Assembly (NCBI GenBank): GCA_040221175.1
Contig: JAVJVK010000004.1
Coordinates: forward strand, 1,100,268 to 1,164,267
Direction of reading: 5' to 3'
From: Phycisphaerales bacterium
GTDB lineage: Bacteria; Planctomycetota; Phycisphaerae; Phycisphaerales; UBA1924
Length of the DNA: 64,000 nt
Shown: in pieces, positions 36,949 through 45,715 of the stretch
How the letters are laid out: the number at the start of each line of letters is the position of its first letter
Position numbering within the stretch: the stretch's first letter is position 1
The notes under the pieces: generated by a model
What the model was told of the DNA's origin: nothing
Seen by the model: the letters and a program-made list of their open reading frames with translations, nothing else
The model's database searches: none
Position numbers and translations under genes: made by a program

Positions 36949-37952
36949 GCCCACCCGCGACCACATCGCGCACGATGTCGTTTCGCGCCATGCGCGATGG
37001 CCCGGAATTAGAGCGCGCGTTCGAGGCGTACTGGCCCGCGTACCAGAAGTGGATGTCCCGGGCCAAGCCAAAGATAAGCTCGAAGACCGCGCGCGAAAAG
37101 CTGGGCGAGCACATGCCCGAACTGGTGCCGGCGTACGCGGCACTCCTGGCACAACTCGGCGACGACGCCGACGTGGCCCGCTTCCTCACGCTGTATCGCC
37201 CACCGCCGCTGGTGCGGGGTTGCACGCAGGCCATCTGGCAGGGCAAGGGGGGCCCCGCGATGGTGCGCAACTACGACCACGCGCCCCATTTGGCCGACGG
37301 CATCGTGCTTCGCGCCGATTGGGATGGCGTCTCGACGCTGTGCATGACCGACTGCATCTTCGGCGCCCTCGACGGCGTTAATGAGCACGGGCTCTGCGTC
37401 GCGCTCGCGTTCGGCGGACGCCAGGTCTCCGGCGACGGTTTTGCCGCCCCGCTGCTCGTGCGATACGCGCTGCAAACGTGCAGGACCGCGAGCGAAGCCG
37501 CCGAGGCCATCGCTCGAGTGCCGTGCTACATGACCTATACATTCGTCTGCCTGGACGCCTCGGGCGAGCACGCGACGGTGTACGCCGCCCCCGATCGGCC
37601 AAGCCGCATCGACCACGCCCGGGCCAGCACGAATCACCAGGGCAAGGTCGAGTGGCCGCAGTACGCCGCCTCGTGCAAGACGGTCGAGCGCCTCCACACC
37701 GCCCACGATCTGCTGGACGCCAAGGGACAATCCCTCGAATCGCTGGCCGAAGGTTTTCTCAAGGCTCCGATCTATCGCACGGGCTATTCCAAGGGCTCGG
37801 GCACGCTCTACACGAGCGTGTACACCCCCCAAGATCGTGGGCTCGATCTTCGTTGGCCCCAGGCCCGAATGCATCAGTCGCTCGACCGCTTCGAGCCGGG
37901 CGCAATCGAGGCCGAACTCGGAGGTGCACAGGTCGAACAAGAGCCGACGTGA
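36945..37952 (+). CDS. C45-family (isopenicillin N acyltransferase-like) Ntn hydrolase
   Basis: 335 residues from a GTG that overlaps the ATP-grasp stop. Residues 87-100 (PPLVRGCTQAIWQG) give the expected autocleavage site Gly92-Cys93, after which Cys93 becomes the N-terminal nucleophile; MVRNYDHAP follows as in the AAT/C45 family. GALDGVNEHGLCVALAFGG and ASTNHQG are the other conserved blocks. Members hydrolyse or transfer acyl groups on amides (penicillin, acyl-amino acids, bile-salt type). Here the partner is probably an amide made or used by the neighbouring ligase. No export signal, so likely cytosolic. Confidence 0.85.
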   Translation: MSPPATTSRTMSFRAMRDGPELERAFEAYWPAYQKWMSRAKPKISSKTAREKLGEHMPELVPAYAALLAQLGDDADVARFLTLYRPPPLVRGCTQAIWQGKGGPAMVRNYDHAPHLADGIVLRADWDGVSTLCMTDCIFGALDGVNEHGLCVALAFGGRQVSGDGFAAPLLVRYALQTCRTASEAAEAIARVPCYMTYTFVCLDASGEHATVYAAPDRPSRIDHARASTNHQGKVEWPQYAASCKTVERLHTAHDLLDAKGQSLESLAEGFLKAPIYRTGYSKGSGTLYTSVYTPQDRGLDLRWPQARMHQSLDRFEPGAIEAELGGAQVEQEPT

Positions 37953-38006
37953 ACCCGCGGGCCGTGCATCCTGTATGAAGGAGCAAGACTTTCAGGGGGA
38001 ACGACG

Positions 38007-40628
38007 ATGTGGGGATGTCGCGTACGAAGTATGATTGGGTCGCTGACGCTCTCGGCTGCATCGCTGGCCGATCCGGCTCCGCTATCAGGCGTGGTGACGA
38101 GCGAGGCCGGCGGGGCCATCGAGGGCGCCCGCGTCGTGATCTGGACGGGCAACACGATCAACGACGTACCGCTGCTCTGCCCGAGTTGCTACGCCGACTG
38201 CGGCCGGGCCGAGACGACCGAAGGCGATGGCTCGTTCACGTTTGAGGATGTCAACGACCAGGTCGCCTTCCGCATGGTCATCGTGGCCGAGGGCCACCAC
38301 CCGCTGCAGACCCAGTACGTGACACCCGGGCAGAACCCGCGGACATTCACGCTGCAACCTCGCGAAGCGGTGGAAGGGCCGTCGCGGCTGATCCGTGGCC
38401 GGGTGGTCGACGCCCAGGGCGGGCCCGTTGCCGACGCGATGATCAACCCCCGCATGTGGTGGTTCGACGCGGGACGCCGGGGCGACAGCCATCTGGACGG
38501 CTCGGACCCCTTCGCGTTCACGGGCGACGACGGCCGCTTCGAGCTTGCCGCGGGCTCGCCCGTGCACGGGGCCTCGCTGCACGTGGAGGGGCCAGTGCTT
38601 TCGCCGCGATACGTCAATCTGGTCCGCTCCGGGCTGCCGCTCGATGACCAGCCCGACATCACGCTGCACACCGGCGTAAGCGTGAACGGCCGCCTCGTGG
38701 GCGCCGATGGCCAGCCCCTGCCCGGCGTGACGCTGAACCTGCAATCGGTCGATCGGCGCGGAGATCGGTTCTTCGGACCGGTCACCTATGGCACCGATGA
38801 TCGCGGGCGGTTCAGCTTCCAGAACATCCCAGCCAATACGCCCATCGAGATCATCGGCGGCATGGTCGAGCTGCGCGGCCACGGCGTGCCCGAGGCAAAG
38901 CGGCTGACCACCGGCGACAACGACACCACCATTGACGTGGGCGACATCCACCTGGAACCGGGCTACACGATCCGGGGCCGCGTGGTGCTCAGCGATGGCG
39001 AGCCCCTGCCCAAGAACGGTCGCAAGGTTGAGTTCGTCGCGCGTGGAGCCCACCAGCGAGCGGAGATCGACGACGACGGCTCGTTCGTGCTGGAGAACGT
39101 GCCAACGGGTGAGGTCAGCATGGCCGTGCAGATGCCCGGCTACCACATCAGCCGGTGGAATCCGAACCGCGATCAGTACAACCGCGGCATCATCAGCACC
39201 GTGTCGGGCGACATCGCCGACTACGTCGTGCTGCTGGAACCGGGCCGCGAGCCTCGCCAGCCCTTCTCGCACGCGTTCCGCAACGGAGACCACGTGCCCG
39301 AACTGCGTGGCATCGACGAGCCGCTTCCCGAGTTGGTCGGCGGCCGCCCGCGGGCGGTGTCGATCGAGCCGGGGGCCGACAATGCCGATGGCTGGAAGAC
39401 CTACCCGTGGTTCGCGACGGTGACGCTGCCCGAGGACACCACCGCCGACAACCCGCGGACGATCGAGGTGACCGCCAGCGACCCGACGCGGCCCTACCTG
39501 CCGGCGGAACAATGGACAATCGAGGCCGACCTCGAGCAGGCCTCGCTGCGATGGCCCGACGCGCTGGCAGATGCGCGTGTGCTGCGGTTCGAGCTGCGGA
39601 CTGGTGATCTGCACACGTCCGAGCTGGTAGACGTAGGCTCGACCAGCATGGGCCGCTTCGTGCTGCACCCGCCGCAGCAGGCGGGTGAGGCCAACGTGTC
39701 GCTCGGGCGTGTGGTCGACGCCCAGGGCCGGCCTATCGCCGGCGCCCGCGTGGTTCCTAAGGCGTTCTGGTTGCAGAACACCGGCCGCACACCCTGGCCA
39801 GGTGGCACGCGGCTGACGGAAACCGACGAGCTTGGCAACTTCGCCATCAGCGCCACCGACGCGTACGACCGCGTGCAGGTGCGCGTGCTGGCGCCCGGGC
39901 ACGCCGATCAGGTGTTCGACCTCGCGCCCGATCAGCCGCGGCGGGATCTGGCGTTGCCGAGGCCTTCGATGATCTCGCTCACGGCCCACGACGCCCAGGG
40001 CCGTCCCGCACGCCACGCGGTGGCCACGCTGTGGCGGCACGATGGGATGCAGTCGTGGACCATTGCCGGCCTGGCATCCGCCAACGACGCGGGCAAGCTG
40101 ACCTTCGAGCACGCGCCTGGGGGCGAGCCGCTGCGCGTGATTATCGAGGACGCCGCCGAGGGGACCGCCACCGCCTGGCCGGCGATCAGCATCGATTCCA
40201 TCGAGGGCGGCCACCACGACGCGGGCGTGGCCGCCGCCAGCGAGACGGCCACCATTACCGGCCAGCTCGTCGCCACCGATCTTCGCACGCTCGACCAGCG
40301 GCCCGCCCTGGTGCTGCACCGCATGGCTACCGGCGACCGCGTCACCGTGCGCCCCGGCGACGATGGCGCCTTCGCCTTCCCGCCCGTGCCCGCGGGTGAG
40401 GCGTACGCCGTCACCTACCACGGCCCGGGCTACCTGCACCCGGCGCACAGGGCGACCATCCAGGGCTTCGTGCCCGGCGCGACGGCCGTGGGCGGCACGG
40501 TGCGCGGCGACCTGCACCTGCGGCTGTTTATCCAGCCTACCTGGGACGGCGGGCCCTCACCGCAGTTCGTCGGGCAGGACCAATCCCGCCCGCTGACGGG
40601 CATCGGTGATCGCGCCCGGGTTCGATAG
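38007..40628 (+). CDS. Large secreted protein with repeated carboxypeptidase-regulatory-like domains
   Basis: 873 residues, with CAGGGGGA before the ATG and a short signal peptide (MIGSLTLSAASLADPAP). At least six CarboxypepD_reg-like beta-sandwich domains are recognisable by the repeated form GRVVDAQGGPVADAMI / GRLVGADGQPLPGVTLNL / GRVVLSDGEPLP, each followed by DDxGRFxF strands. Such domains are structural or carbohydrate/metal-binding and carry no catalysis here. There is no dockerin-like C-terminus. It starts 54 bp after the C45 gene and could be read from the same promoter, but a functional link is not evident. Confidence 0.75.
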   Translation: MWGCRVRSMIGSLTLSAASLADPAPLSGVVTSEAGGAIEGARVVIWTGNTINDVPLLCPSCYADCGRAETTEGDGSFTFEDVNDQVAFRMVIVAEGHHPLQTQYVTPGQNPRTFTLQPREAVEGPSRLIRGRVVDAQGGPVADAMINPRMWWFDAGRRGDSHLDGSDPFAFTGDDGRFELAAGSPVHGASLHVEGPVLSPRYVNLVRSGLPLDDQPDITLHTGVSVNGRLVGADGQPLPGVTLNLQSVDRRGDRFFGPVTYGTDDRGRFSFQNIPANTPIEIIGGMVELRGHGVPEAKRLTTGDNDTTIDVGDIHLEPGYTIRGRVVLSDGEPLPKNGRKVEFVARGAHQRAEIDDDGSFVLENVPTGEVSMAVQMPGYHISRWNPNRDQYNRGIISTVSGDIADYVVLLEPGREPRQPFSHAFRNGDHVPELRGIDEPLPELVGGRPRAVSIEPGADNADGWKTYPWFATVTLPEDTTADNPRTIEVTASDPTRPYLPAEQWTIEADLEQASLRWPDALADARVLRFELRTGDLHTSELVDVGSTSMGRFVLHPPQQAGEANVSLGRVVDAQGRPIAGARVVPKAFWLQNTGRTPWPGGTRLTETDELGNFAISATDAYDRVQVRVLAPGHADQVFDLAPDQPRRDLALPRPSMISLTAHDAQGRPARHAVATLWRHDGMQSWTIAGLASANDAGKLTFEHAPGGEPLRVIIEDAAEGTATAWPAISIDSIEGGHHDAGVAAASETATITGQLVATDLRTLDQRPALVLHRMATGDRVTVRPGDDGAFAFPPVPAGEAYAVTYHGPGYLHPAHRATIQGFVPGATAVGGTVRGDLHLRLFIQPTWDGGPSPQFVGQDQSRPLTGIGDRARVR

Positions 40629-40637
40629 GCCTCGTTC

Positions 40638-40695
40638 GTATTCGTTTCGTTTACGCCCACTTCCACATTGGGGCGGTGATCGAGTACGAAACGCC
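40638..40695. repeat. Imperfect palindrome, element A of a dispersed family
   Basis: ATTCGTTTC (40640-40648) with CGTTTC pairs with GAAACG (40688-40693), and the inner CGCCCA pairs with TGGGGCG (one bulge). It occupies the gap between the large secreted protein and the Fur-like gene and ends beside its ribosome site. It resembles the palindromes at 51671 and 51815 in arm sequence (ATTCGTTTC ... CGCC ... GGCG ... GAAACG). Confidence 0.45.
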
Positions 40696-40718
40696 GGGAG
40701 GAACCTACCATCACCCGC

Positions 40719-41213
40719 ATGGCAGATTTATCCCCGAATCGCACGCGGAGCTCCGAACCACCCGCGATCCGTATCACCGAGCCGTTGTGCGCGGTGTTCC
40801 GGCGTCAGCTCAAGGCCGAGGGGCAAAAGTACACGCCCGAGCGGGCCCAGGTGCTGGACGCCATCATCCAACTCGATCGCATCTTCGAGGCCGAGCAGGT
40901 CATTGACGAGTTGCGTCGACGCGGGCACCGCGTGAGCAAGGCCACGGTATACCGCACCATCCACCTCTTGCAGGAAGCGGGCATCCTGCAACGCGTGCTG
41001 ACCGAGGGTGATCAGGCTCAGTTCCAACTTGCCTACGGCGAAAGCCCCAACGACACGCTCGTGAGGCTGGACACGCGCGAGGTCATCTCGATCGACGTGC
41101 CCGAACTGGCCGAGATTCGCGATCGCATCTGCAAAGAACTCGGATTAACGCCCCAGGGGCACCGGCTCCAGATCTTCGCCGTGGCGCCGGGGAGCGAAGC
41201 CGAGGCAGACTAG
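40719..41213 (+). CDS. Fur-family transcriptional regulator with degenerate metal sites
   Basis: 164 residues. The winged-helix N-terminus is clear: QKYTPERAQVLDAIIQLDRI, VIDELRRRGHRVSKATVYRT and LLQEAGILQRV (recognition helix SKATVYRTI). The dimerisation domain is weaker: where Fur/Zur/PerR have a His-rich HHDH-x-x-C-x-x-C stretch, this protein has YGESPNDTLVRLDTREVISI with no His or Cys, and no terminal CxxC. It probably does not sense iron or zinc in the classical way. GGGAGG lies ~17 bp before the ATG, rather far. Its stop overlaps the convergent stop of the PQQ-type protein by 3 bp. Confidence 0.82.
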   Translation: MADLSPNRTRSSEPPAIRITEPLCAVFRRQLKAEGQKYTPERAQVLDAIIQLDRIFEAEQVIDELRRRGHRVSKATVYRTIHLLQEAGILQRVLTEGDQAQFQLAYGESPNDTLVRLDTREVISIDVPELAEIRDRICKELGLTPQGHRLQIFAVAPGSEAEAD

Positions 41214-42835
41214 CACCCGTCGTCGAACGCGTTCTGGAAGCACAGGAAGTCGAACAGATCGATGCTGCCATTCCCGTCGCAGTCGGCTCTGGCGTCACCC
41301 ATGTCGAAGGCGTTCTGGAAGCACAGGAAGTCGAACACGTCCAGCGCGCCGCTCTCGTCGCAGTCGGCGTAGCAGGCTTCCGCCTGGTCGATCACCAGAT
41401 CGGCCACCCAGATCGTGTCGATCACCCGGCTGACCACGAACACGCGTCCGGCCTCGTCGCGACCAAACCTCGGATCGGCCCGGCTGACACCGAGGATGTC
41501 GACGAATGCCCCGGGTGCGCTGCCATCGACGCTGACGTTCATGACGTACACGTCGGCCTGCGTACCAGACGCATCGGCGCTCAGCAACGCGTCGACGCTT
41601 GCATGAAAGAACGCGCCACGTGCCAGATCGCTGAAGAGCACCTGCTCGCCGAACGACGCATCGTCCGGATCGACGACCGGAAATCCGCCGACGATCGCCG
41701 TGTTCTCGCTGGTGGGCGGTGCGCCCGGCGTGTTTGGGATCTCGTGGTCGTACACCGCCGCCGGGAAGGTCAGCGTCGCGCCGGGCGGAAGACGCAGCAC
41801 GGTGTCCAGGTTGCCATCGCCCGGCCCGTCGTAGCGCGTCCAGCCGTGGTTGTCGCCGTTGTCGACGATGTTGATCTCTTCGAAGTCCTCGTTGCCGATA
41901 TCAAAGACCACGAGCCGGCCCTGGCCGTTGCCGCCGCGGACGAACGACAGGTTCTGCGGGTTGCGCATGCCCCAGGCGTAGATCTCTTCGGTGTTGCCGT
42001 CGTCGTCCAGCAGCGGTCCGCCGTCGGCGTAGAAGTTGCTCGCCGGCACGCGATACGCATCGGCACCGTTCTGCAGCGGGTCGAGGCGAAGGATCTTGCC
42101 AAAGGGGTTGTCGCGATCCTGCACGTGCTGCCAGCCGGGGTTGCCCGAGCCGCTGTTCATGTCGCCCAAGCCAAGGTGCAACAGGCCGTACGCCTCGTCC
42201 CCCGGCCGAGCGTAAGGATCGAACATCATCTGCCCGACGCAGTGCGAATCGGTCACGCGACCGGCAAACTGGAAGCGGATCACGTCTCGCTGCGTGCTCG
42301 TGTCGATGCGGTTGGGATCGCTCGCGTCAACGGTCCATTCATTGATGACGTACGTTGCCGGAACGTCGCCGGGCCTACTTGGCAGCGACGCGCCGCTGTA
42401 ATCGGGCGCGCGGGCGCCCGGCGTTTCGCTCATCGACATGGTGTAGAGTTTGCCCTCCCCCGGCGCACCGGGAACGGCATAGTCGGGATGGAACGCGCTG
42501 TACGACAGTCCGTTGGTCGAAACGCGGAAGACGTCGCGAAAGTCGCTGAGCACGCCGGGCTCGTTGAGGTCGAGGAACACGCCCAACGGATCGCCGTCCT
42601 GGTTGAAGATGAAAATCTTGCCCTCGTTGGTGCTTACGAAGACACGGCCCGAGCCGTCCCCGCAGTGGTCCAGGTCGATGGCGCCCGAGCGATCAATGGT
42701 CGAGATCGTCGCGAACGTGGTCAGTTCCAGCACCGTGGTCGATGGCAGCGGATCGGGCGCCTGGGCCATCGCCCCCGAGACTGCTATGCCCGAAATACCC
42801 ACCAACACCCCAACACTCATCCGGCTCCCGCGCAT
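41210..42835 (-). CDS. Secreted sugar dehydrogenase-like (PQQ/HHIP-type propeller) protein with dockerin-like module
   Basis: 541 residues, start at 42835 after AAGGAGGG. Signal peptide VGVLVGISGIAVSGAMA. The propeller shows GSGRVFVSTNEGKIFIFNQD, HLGLGDMNSGSGNPGWQHVQ, DNPFGKILRLDP, EIYAWGMRNPQNLSF and EEINIVDNGDNHGW, as in soluble glucose dehydrogenase and HHIP-like proteins. Catalysis is not certain, as active-site His and Arg cannot be confirmed by eye. The C-terminus has CYADCDESGALDVFDFLCFQ and ADCDGNGSIDLFDFLCFQ, with extra Cys inside each loop, ending in FDDGC. Confidence 0.82.
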   Translation of the reverse strand: MRGSRMSVGVLVGISGIAVSGAMAQAPDPLPSTTVLELTTFATISTIDRSGAIDLDHCGDGSGRVFVSTNEGKIFIFNQDGDPLGVFLDLNEPGVLSDFRDVFRVSTNGLSYSAFHPDYAVPGAPGEGKLYTMSMSETPGARAPDYSGASLPSRPGDVPATYVINEWTVDASDPNRIDTSTQRDVIRFQFAGRVTDSHCVGQMMFDPYARPGDEAYGLLHLGLGDMNSGSGNPGWQHVQDRDNPFGKILRLDPLQNGADAYRVPASNFYADGGPLLDDDGNTEEIYAWGMRNPQNLSFVRGGNGQGRLVVFDIGNEDFEEINIVDNGDNHGWTRYDGPGDGNLDTVLRLPPGATLTFPAAVYDHEIPNTPGAPPTSENTAIVGGFPVVDPDDASFGEQVLFSDLARGAFFHASVDALLSADASGTQADVYVMNVSVDGSAPGAFVDILGVSRADPRFGRDEAGRVFVVSRVIDTIWVADLVIDQAEACYADCDESGALDVFDFLCFQNAFDMGDARADCDGNGSIDLFDFLCFQNAFDDGC

Positions 42836-42903
42836 CGCCCGCCCTCCTTTCCCACAATGTACCAGAAGGGGCCGAAAACGCCAAGGCAATATTGAACCGC
42901 GCC

Positions 42904-43929
42904 TCAGCGCCGCACGCATTCCAACAGCCGCTCGCCCGCCGCCAGCCCGCTCAGGTAGGCGCCCTCGACACGTCCACCGTGGCACCAGTCTCCCGCAACT
43001 GCAAGCCGCGTTGTCGGGTCCAACAAGCAGCCACCCTCGACCTGTGAATGCGTGAGGGCGTACCGCCAGCGGTGTGCGGCGGCGTGCACGGGCGAAGGCA
43101 CTTGGATCCTCAATGCCTGCTCGAGCGCACGCAGCAAGGTCGTCACCACGTCTGCACGCTCGCGCTCGATGTTCGCTTGGCTCCACTGCGGCCCAGCATG
43201 CAGCACCCACCGCTCACCCCTCGGCCTTCCGGGCTTGCTCGAATCCCGCGCGATCCAGGCCAACGGCTGGTTCTCGATGTTTACGAACACGCCGTCGGCC
43301 TCGATCGGCAGCCGATGCTCGAACGCCGCCATCACCGCCCAGCACGGCTGCATCTCACAAGCCCTCGCCCGCTCGACAATGTCGGACACATCCCGTAGGA
43401 GGCTCGCCACCTGTGGCGCCGGCGTCGCGATCACCAACGCATCGAACTGCCTCGCCTGGCCGTCCGATGCGTGCACGACCCAGGCATCCGCAGATCGTTC
43501 GATGGATTCGACCGTACAGGAGAATCGCACGGGCACGTCCCGCGCCATCGCCGACACGATTGCGCTCATGCGCGGCGTCCCAACGTATCTGATCGGTCCA
43601 CCCTCCTTGGGTGTGACGCTGCCGGGCTCATCCACCGATGCAATCGTTCCCTGCCAGGGCCGGCAAGCCCCCGCAGCCATCCACTGCCGCACGCGCTCTT
43701 GGAATCGCTCGTCTCGGGCCGTGAAGTACTGAGCGCCATGATCGAAGGTGATGTCGCCCCCGCCGTGCCCTACCCGCCGCGTCGACGAGCGCCCACCCGC
43801 GCCCCGACCCTTATCCATGGCGTCAACCGTGCATCCCGCCTCCAAGAGACGATGGCCGGCAGCAAGGCCCGCCAATCCAGCTCCGATGACGCCCACCCGA
43901 GCCGTTCCACCTGATATCGCTTCAGCCAT
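42904..43929 (-). CDS. FAD-dependent oxidoreductase (renalase / amine-oxidase-like)
   Basis: 341 residues from ATG 43929; no strong ribosome site, and an upstream in-frame start exists. The Rossmann dinucleotide motif VGVIGAGLAGLAAG (GxGxxG at residues 16-21) is followed by DKGRGAGGRSSTRR, the FAD-binding GG[RK] block, and FDHGAQYFTARD. The C-terminal FAD motif is LAVAGDWCHGGRVEGAYLSG. The order and length match bacterial renalase-like proteins, which oxidise isomeric dihydronicotinamides; the amine-oxidase family is the alternative. Cytosolic. It lies just outside the left end of the tRNA-Val element. Confidence 0.85.
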   Translation of the reverse strand: MAEAISGGTARVGVIGAGLAGLAAGHRLLEAGCTVDAMDKGRGAGGRSSTRRVGHGGGDITFDHGAQYFTARDERFQERVRQWMAAGACRPWQGTIASVDEPGSVTPKEGGPIRYVGTPRMSAIVSAMARDVPVRFSCTVESIERSADAWVVHASDGQARQFDALVIATPAPQVASLLRDVSDIVERARACEMQPCWAVMAAFEHRLPIEADGVFVNIENQPLAWIARDSSKPGRPRGERWVLHAGPQWSQANIERERADVVTTLLRALEQALRIQVPSPVHAAAHRWRYALTHSQVEGGCLLDPTTRLAVAGDWCHGGRVEGAYLSGLAAGERLLECVRR

Positions 43930-44292
43930 GCGGCACTGTTGGCCGCTCGATGCGGCGATTGGTCTCGCTAGCGACAATCCCGAAGGCCGCCGCGAACGAA
44001 ACGAACCGAGCAGAGGCATGCCGACAAATAGGCGGGCGGGGACTCGAACCCCCCCACGATTCCCCGAGAAAAACGCACGATCGGCAGCAGGGTGGCGCAC
44101 AATCCGACGCAATCACCCCCGCCATGGCCGCCGTAGTGGGCTGGCTGGTGAGCATGCCCGAGGGCGTGGGTCGGGACTGAGGGCGGGCGCATCGCCCCTG
44201 ACCCCGCGCGGGCACACGGCCCCCTACCCCCTGGCGACACCACGGGCCTGTTCACTATTGTATATGCATTGTTCGCCAAAGTGTAGCCACGG
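43930..44292. other. Gene-free left boundary of the integrative element
   Basis: This gap contains the left att repeat (44029-44052), a small hairpin GGGCG-CAT-CGCCC at 44185-44197 downstream of the membrane-protein gene, and an AT-rich patch near 44250 (TATTGTATATGCATTG). I see no convincing reading frame in it. Confidence 0.6.
44029..44052 (-). repeat. Left attachment site (attL), tRNA-Val 3' fragment
   Basis: The 24 bases are identical to 49004-49027, that is, to the discriminator base, 3' acceptor strand and T-stem/loop of the tRNA-Val gene. Identity stops at 44053 (C where the tRNA has G), so only the 3' fragment is duplicated. Confidence 0.9.
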
Positions 44293-44715
44293 CTACGGAT
44301 TGAGCCCGCGCCCGAGGGCCGCCAAGATCAGCATGAGCCCGAAGCCGATCAGGAACACGAGCACGCTCGACAGGATGATGCCGATGGCCACGGCCCACAC
44401 CACCTTGCGATAGAGGGCGTCGAAATAAGCACTCTTGCGTTCGGTGAGCGCCCGCCGAATCTCGGCAATCTCGAAGGCGATGGCCCTAGACAACTTGCTA
44501 TTGACCTCGATGGCATCCTCAATGCGTCGGAGCCGATCATCGAGGGCCGCGTCGGCACCGGGCTGGCGCTTGTCGTCCACGGGCTCGACAGCCTCGACCG
44601 CCACGCCCATTCCATTGGCCACAGCCTGTGCCTCGTCCCGATCGGTCGCCTCGATGCGGTGCTCGACCTGGCGACCCGTCAGCTTATCCACGCCCCGCAC
44701 GATGAAGTCTGCCAT
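44293..44715 (-). CDS. Element-borne membrane-anchored small protein, unknown function
   Basis: 140 residues, start at 44715 (weak ribosome site). A small N-terminal domain (MADFIVRGVDKLTGRQVEHR, DRDEAQAVANGMGVAVEAVE) of ~50 residues precedes a charged coiled-coil-like segment (DAALDDRLRRIEDAIEVNSK) and one C-terminal membrane helix pair (VVWAVAIGIILSSVLVFLIG and FGLMLILAALG). The protein should sit in the inner membrane with the N-terminus in the cytosol. It is cargo of the tRNA-Val element; no homologue is recognised. Confidence 0.65.
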   Translation of the reverse strand: MADFIVRGVDKLTGRQVEHRIEATDRDEAQAVANGMGVAVEAVEPVDDKRQPGADAALDDRLRRIEDAIEVNSKLSRAIAFEIAEIRRALTERKSAYFDALYRKVVWAVAIGIILSSVLVFLIGFGLMLILAALGRGLNP

Positions 44716-44881
44716 GACGGATGATAACCAGCAAAACCGCAAAGGTCGGCAACGGGGGTAGACCTGCTGACATTGGGGGTACACTTCGGCGAGGGCTGGC
44801 GGATTCTTCCGTCACGAAGCCGGCAACCGCTGTCAGGCATGCAGCATCGCCCTGTCGGCCGCCCCAATCACAAGGAAGTGG

Positions 44882-45592
44882 TTGTTGCACATTTCGACTA
44901 ACCCCGATCAGAGCACCCGCGTTCTGTCTGACGCCCTGCGCACCATATCCGTCAGCCTGAACCCGTTCGTACTCGTCCAGCTCAACAAGTATCAGACAGG
45001 CAAGGCGGCACCACGCACACCGGAGGATCGGCGTGCGCACCACCTCATGCATGAGCTTGCCGCCTTGCCGCTACGAGAAGCACACGACAGCGTAGCTGTC
45101 GCTCTCCGCACCTGTTCCGGGATCGCAGCATCTTGCTTGGACGTAGAGGATCGGGAGATATTGTCGGAGTTTTTCAGCAAAGCGTTCCGGTTGCTCTCGG
45201 ACACCATCGTGCTAGTTGACACGACAAGCGATGCCTTAGACGTTCAACAGATCTCAACACTTGGCCAGCGCGCCGGCGTGCTCGACTTTCATCTACGTCT
45301 GAAGTATGGGCTGCAATCCCAAGGATCGTGTCCACCCGTGGAGGCTCCGATCGACACCATCTCCCGGCGGGACGCCACGTGGTTCAGGAACGCCACCGGC
45401 GACGACCACTTTCCGAGTAAGCTTCGGGTGGCGATTAGCCGGGGACACCTTCGCGACAGCAGGAAGATCGGCGGCTGCACGACTTGGCAACACTCGATCT
45501 CCGAAGTATGCCAACGATTTTCCGAGTACGAGGATGCCATCGAGGCCGCGCTTGAGGCCGACCGAAAGCGGCACACGATGCGCACGGCGTAA
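44882..45592 (+). CDS. Element-borne hypothetical protein
   Basis: 236 residues from TTG 44882 (an in-frame TTG follows at 44885); AAGGAAG lies just upstream. It is mixed alpha/beta with no signal peptide or membrane helix. Features: helical ALRTISVSLNPFVLVQLNKY and HHLMHELAALPLREAHDSVA, and a C-terminal SEYEDAIEAALEADRKR helix. No family is recognised. It is in the first part of the plus-strand gene set of the element, 123 bp before the HTH gene. Confidence 0.55.
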   Translation: MLHISTNPDQSTRVLSDALRTISVSLNPFVLVQLNKYQTGKAAPRTPEDRRAHHLMHELAALPLREAHDSVAVALRTCSGIAASCLDVEDREILSEFFSKAFRLLSDTIVLVDTTSDALDVQQISTLGQRAGVLDFHLRLKYGLQSQGSCPPVEAPIDTISRRDATWFRNATGDDHFPSKLRVAISRGHLRDSRKIGGCTTWQHSISEVCQRFSEYEDAIEAALEADRKRHTMRTA

Positions 45593-45625
45593 CGTCGCGC
45601 AACGTGGCGTAACACCGCGCAACAG
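45586..45625 (+). repeat. Two tandem 20-bp repeats before the HTH/ATPase operon
   Basis: Units 45586-45605 and 45606-45625 share GGCGTAAC, two variable bases, CGCGCAAC and two more bases (16 of 20 identical). They sit ~90 bp before the HTH gene and overlap the last codons of the preceding gene. They could be iterons or an operator; their role is inferred only from position. Confidence 0.5.
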
Positions 45626-45715
45626 ACCTCAGTGACGGCGCTTGCTCTTACCTGTTGACACGCAAGACTGCTCCGAGCCGGGCCGCAATGCCGCGTCCCG
45701 CAATGGAGCACGACC

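Noticed and set aside
35392-37152. 586-residue minus-strand frame opposite the ATP-grasp gene
   Set aside because: No motif or start signal, and it is antisense to a gene with clear ATP-grasp motifs.
44029-44052. A second tRNA gene at the left att site
   Set aside because: Only the 3' acceptor/T-arm part is present; no anticodon or D-arm follows, so it is an att fragment.
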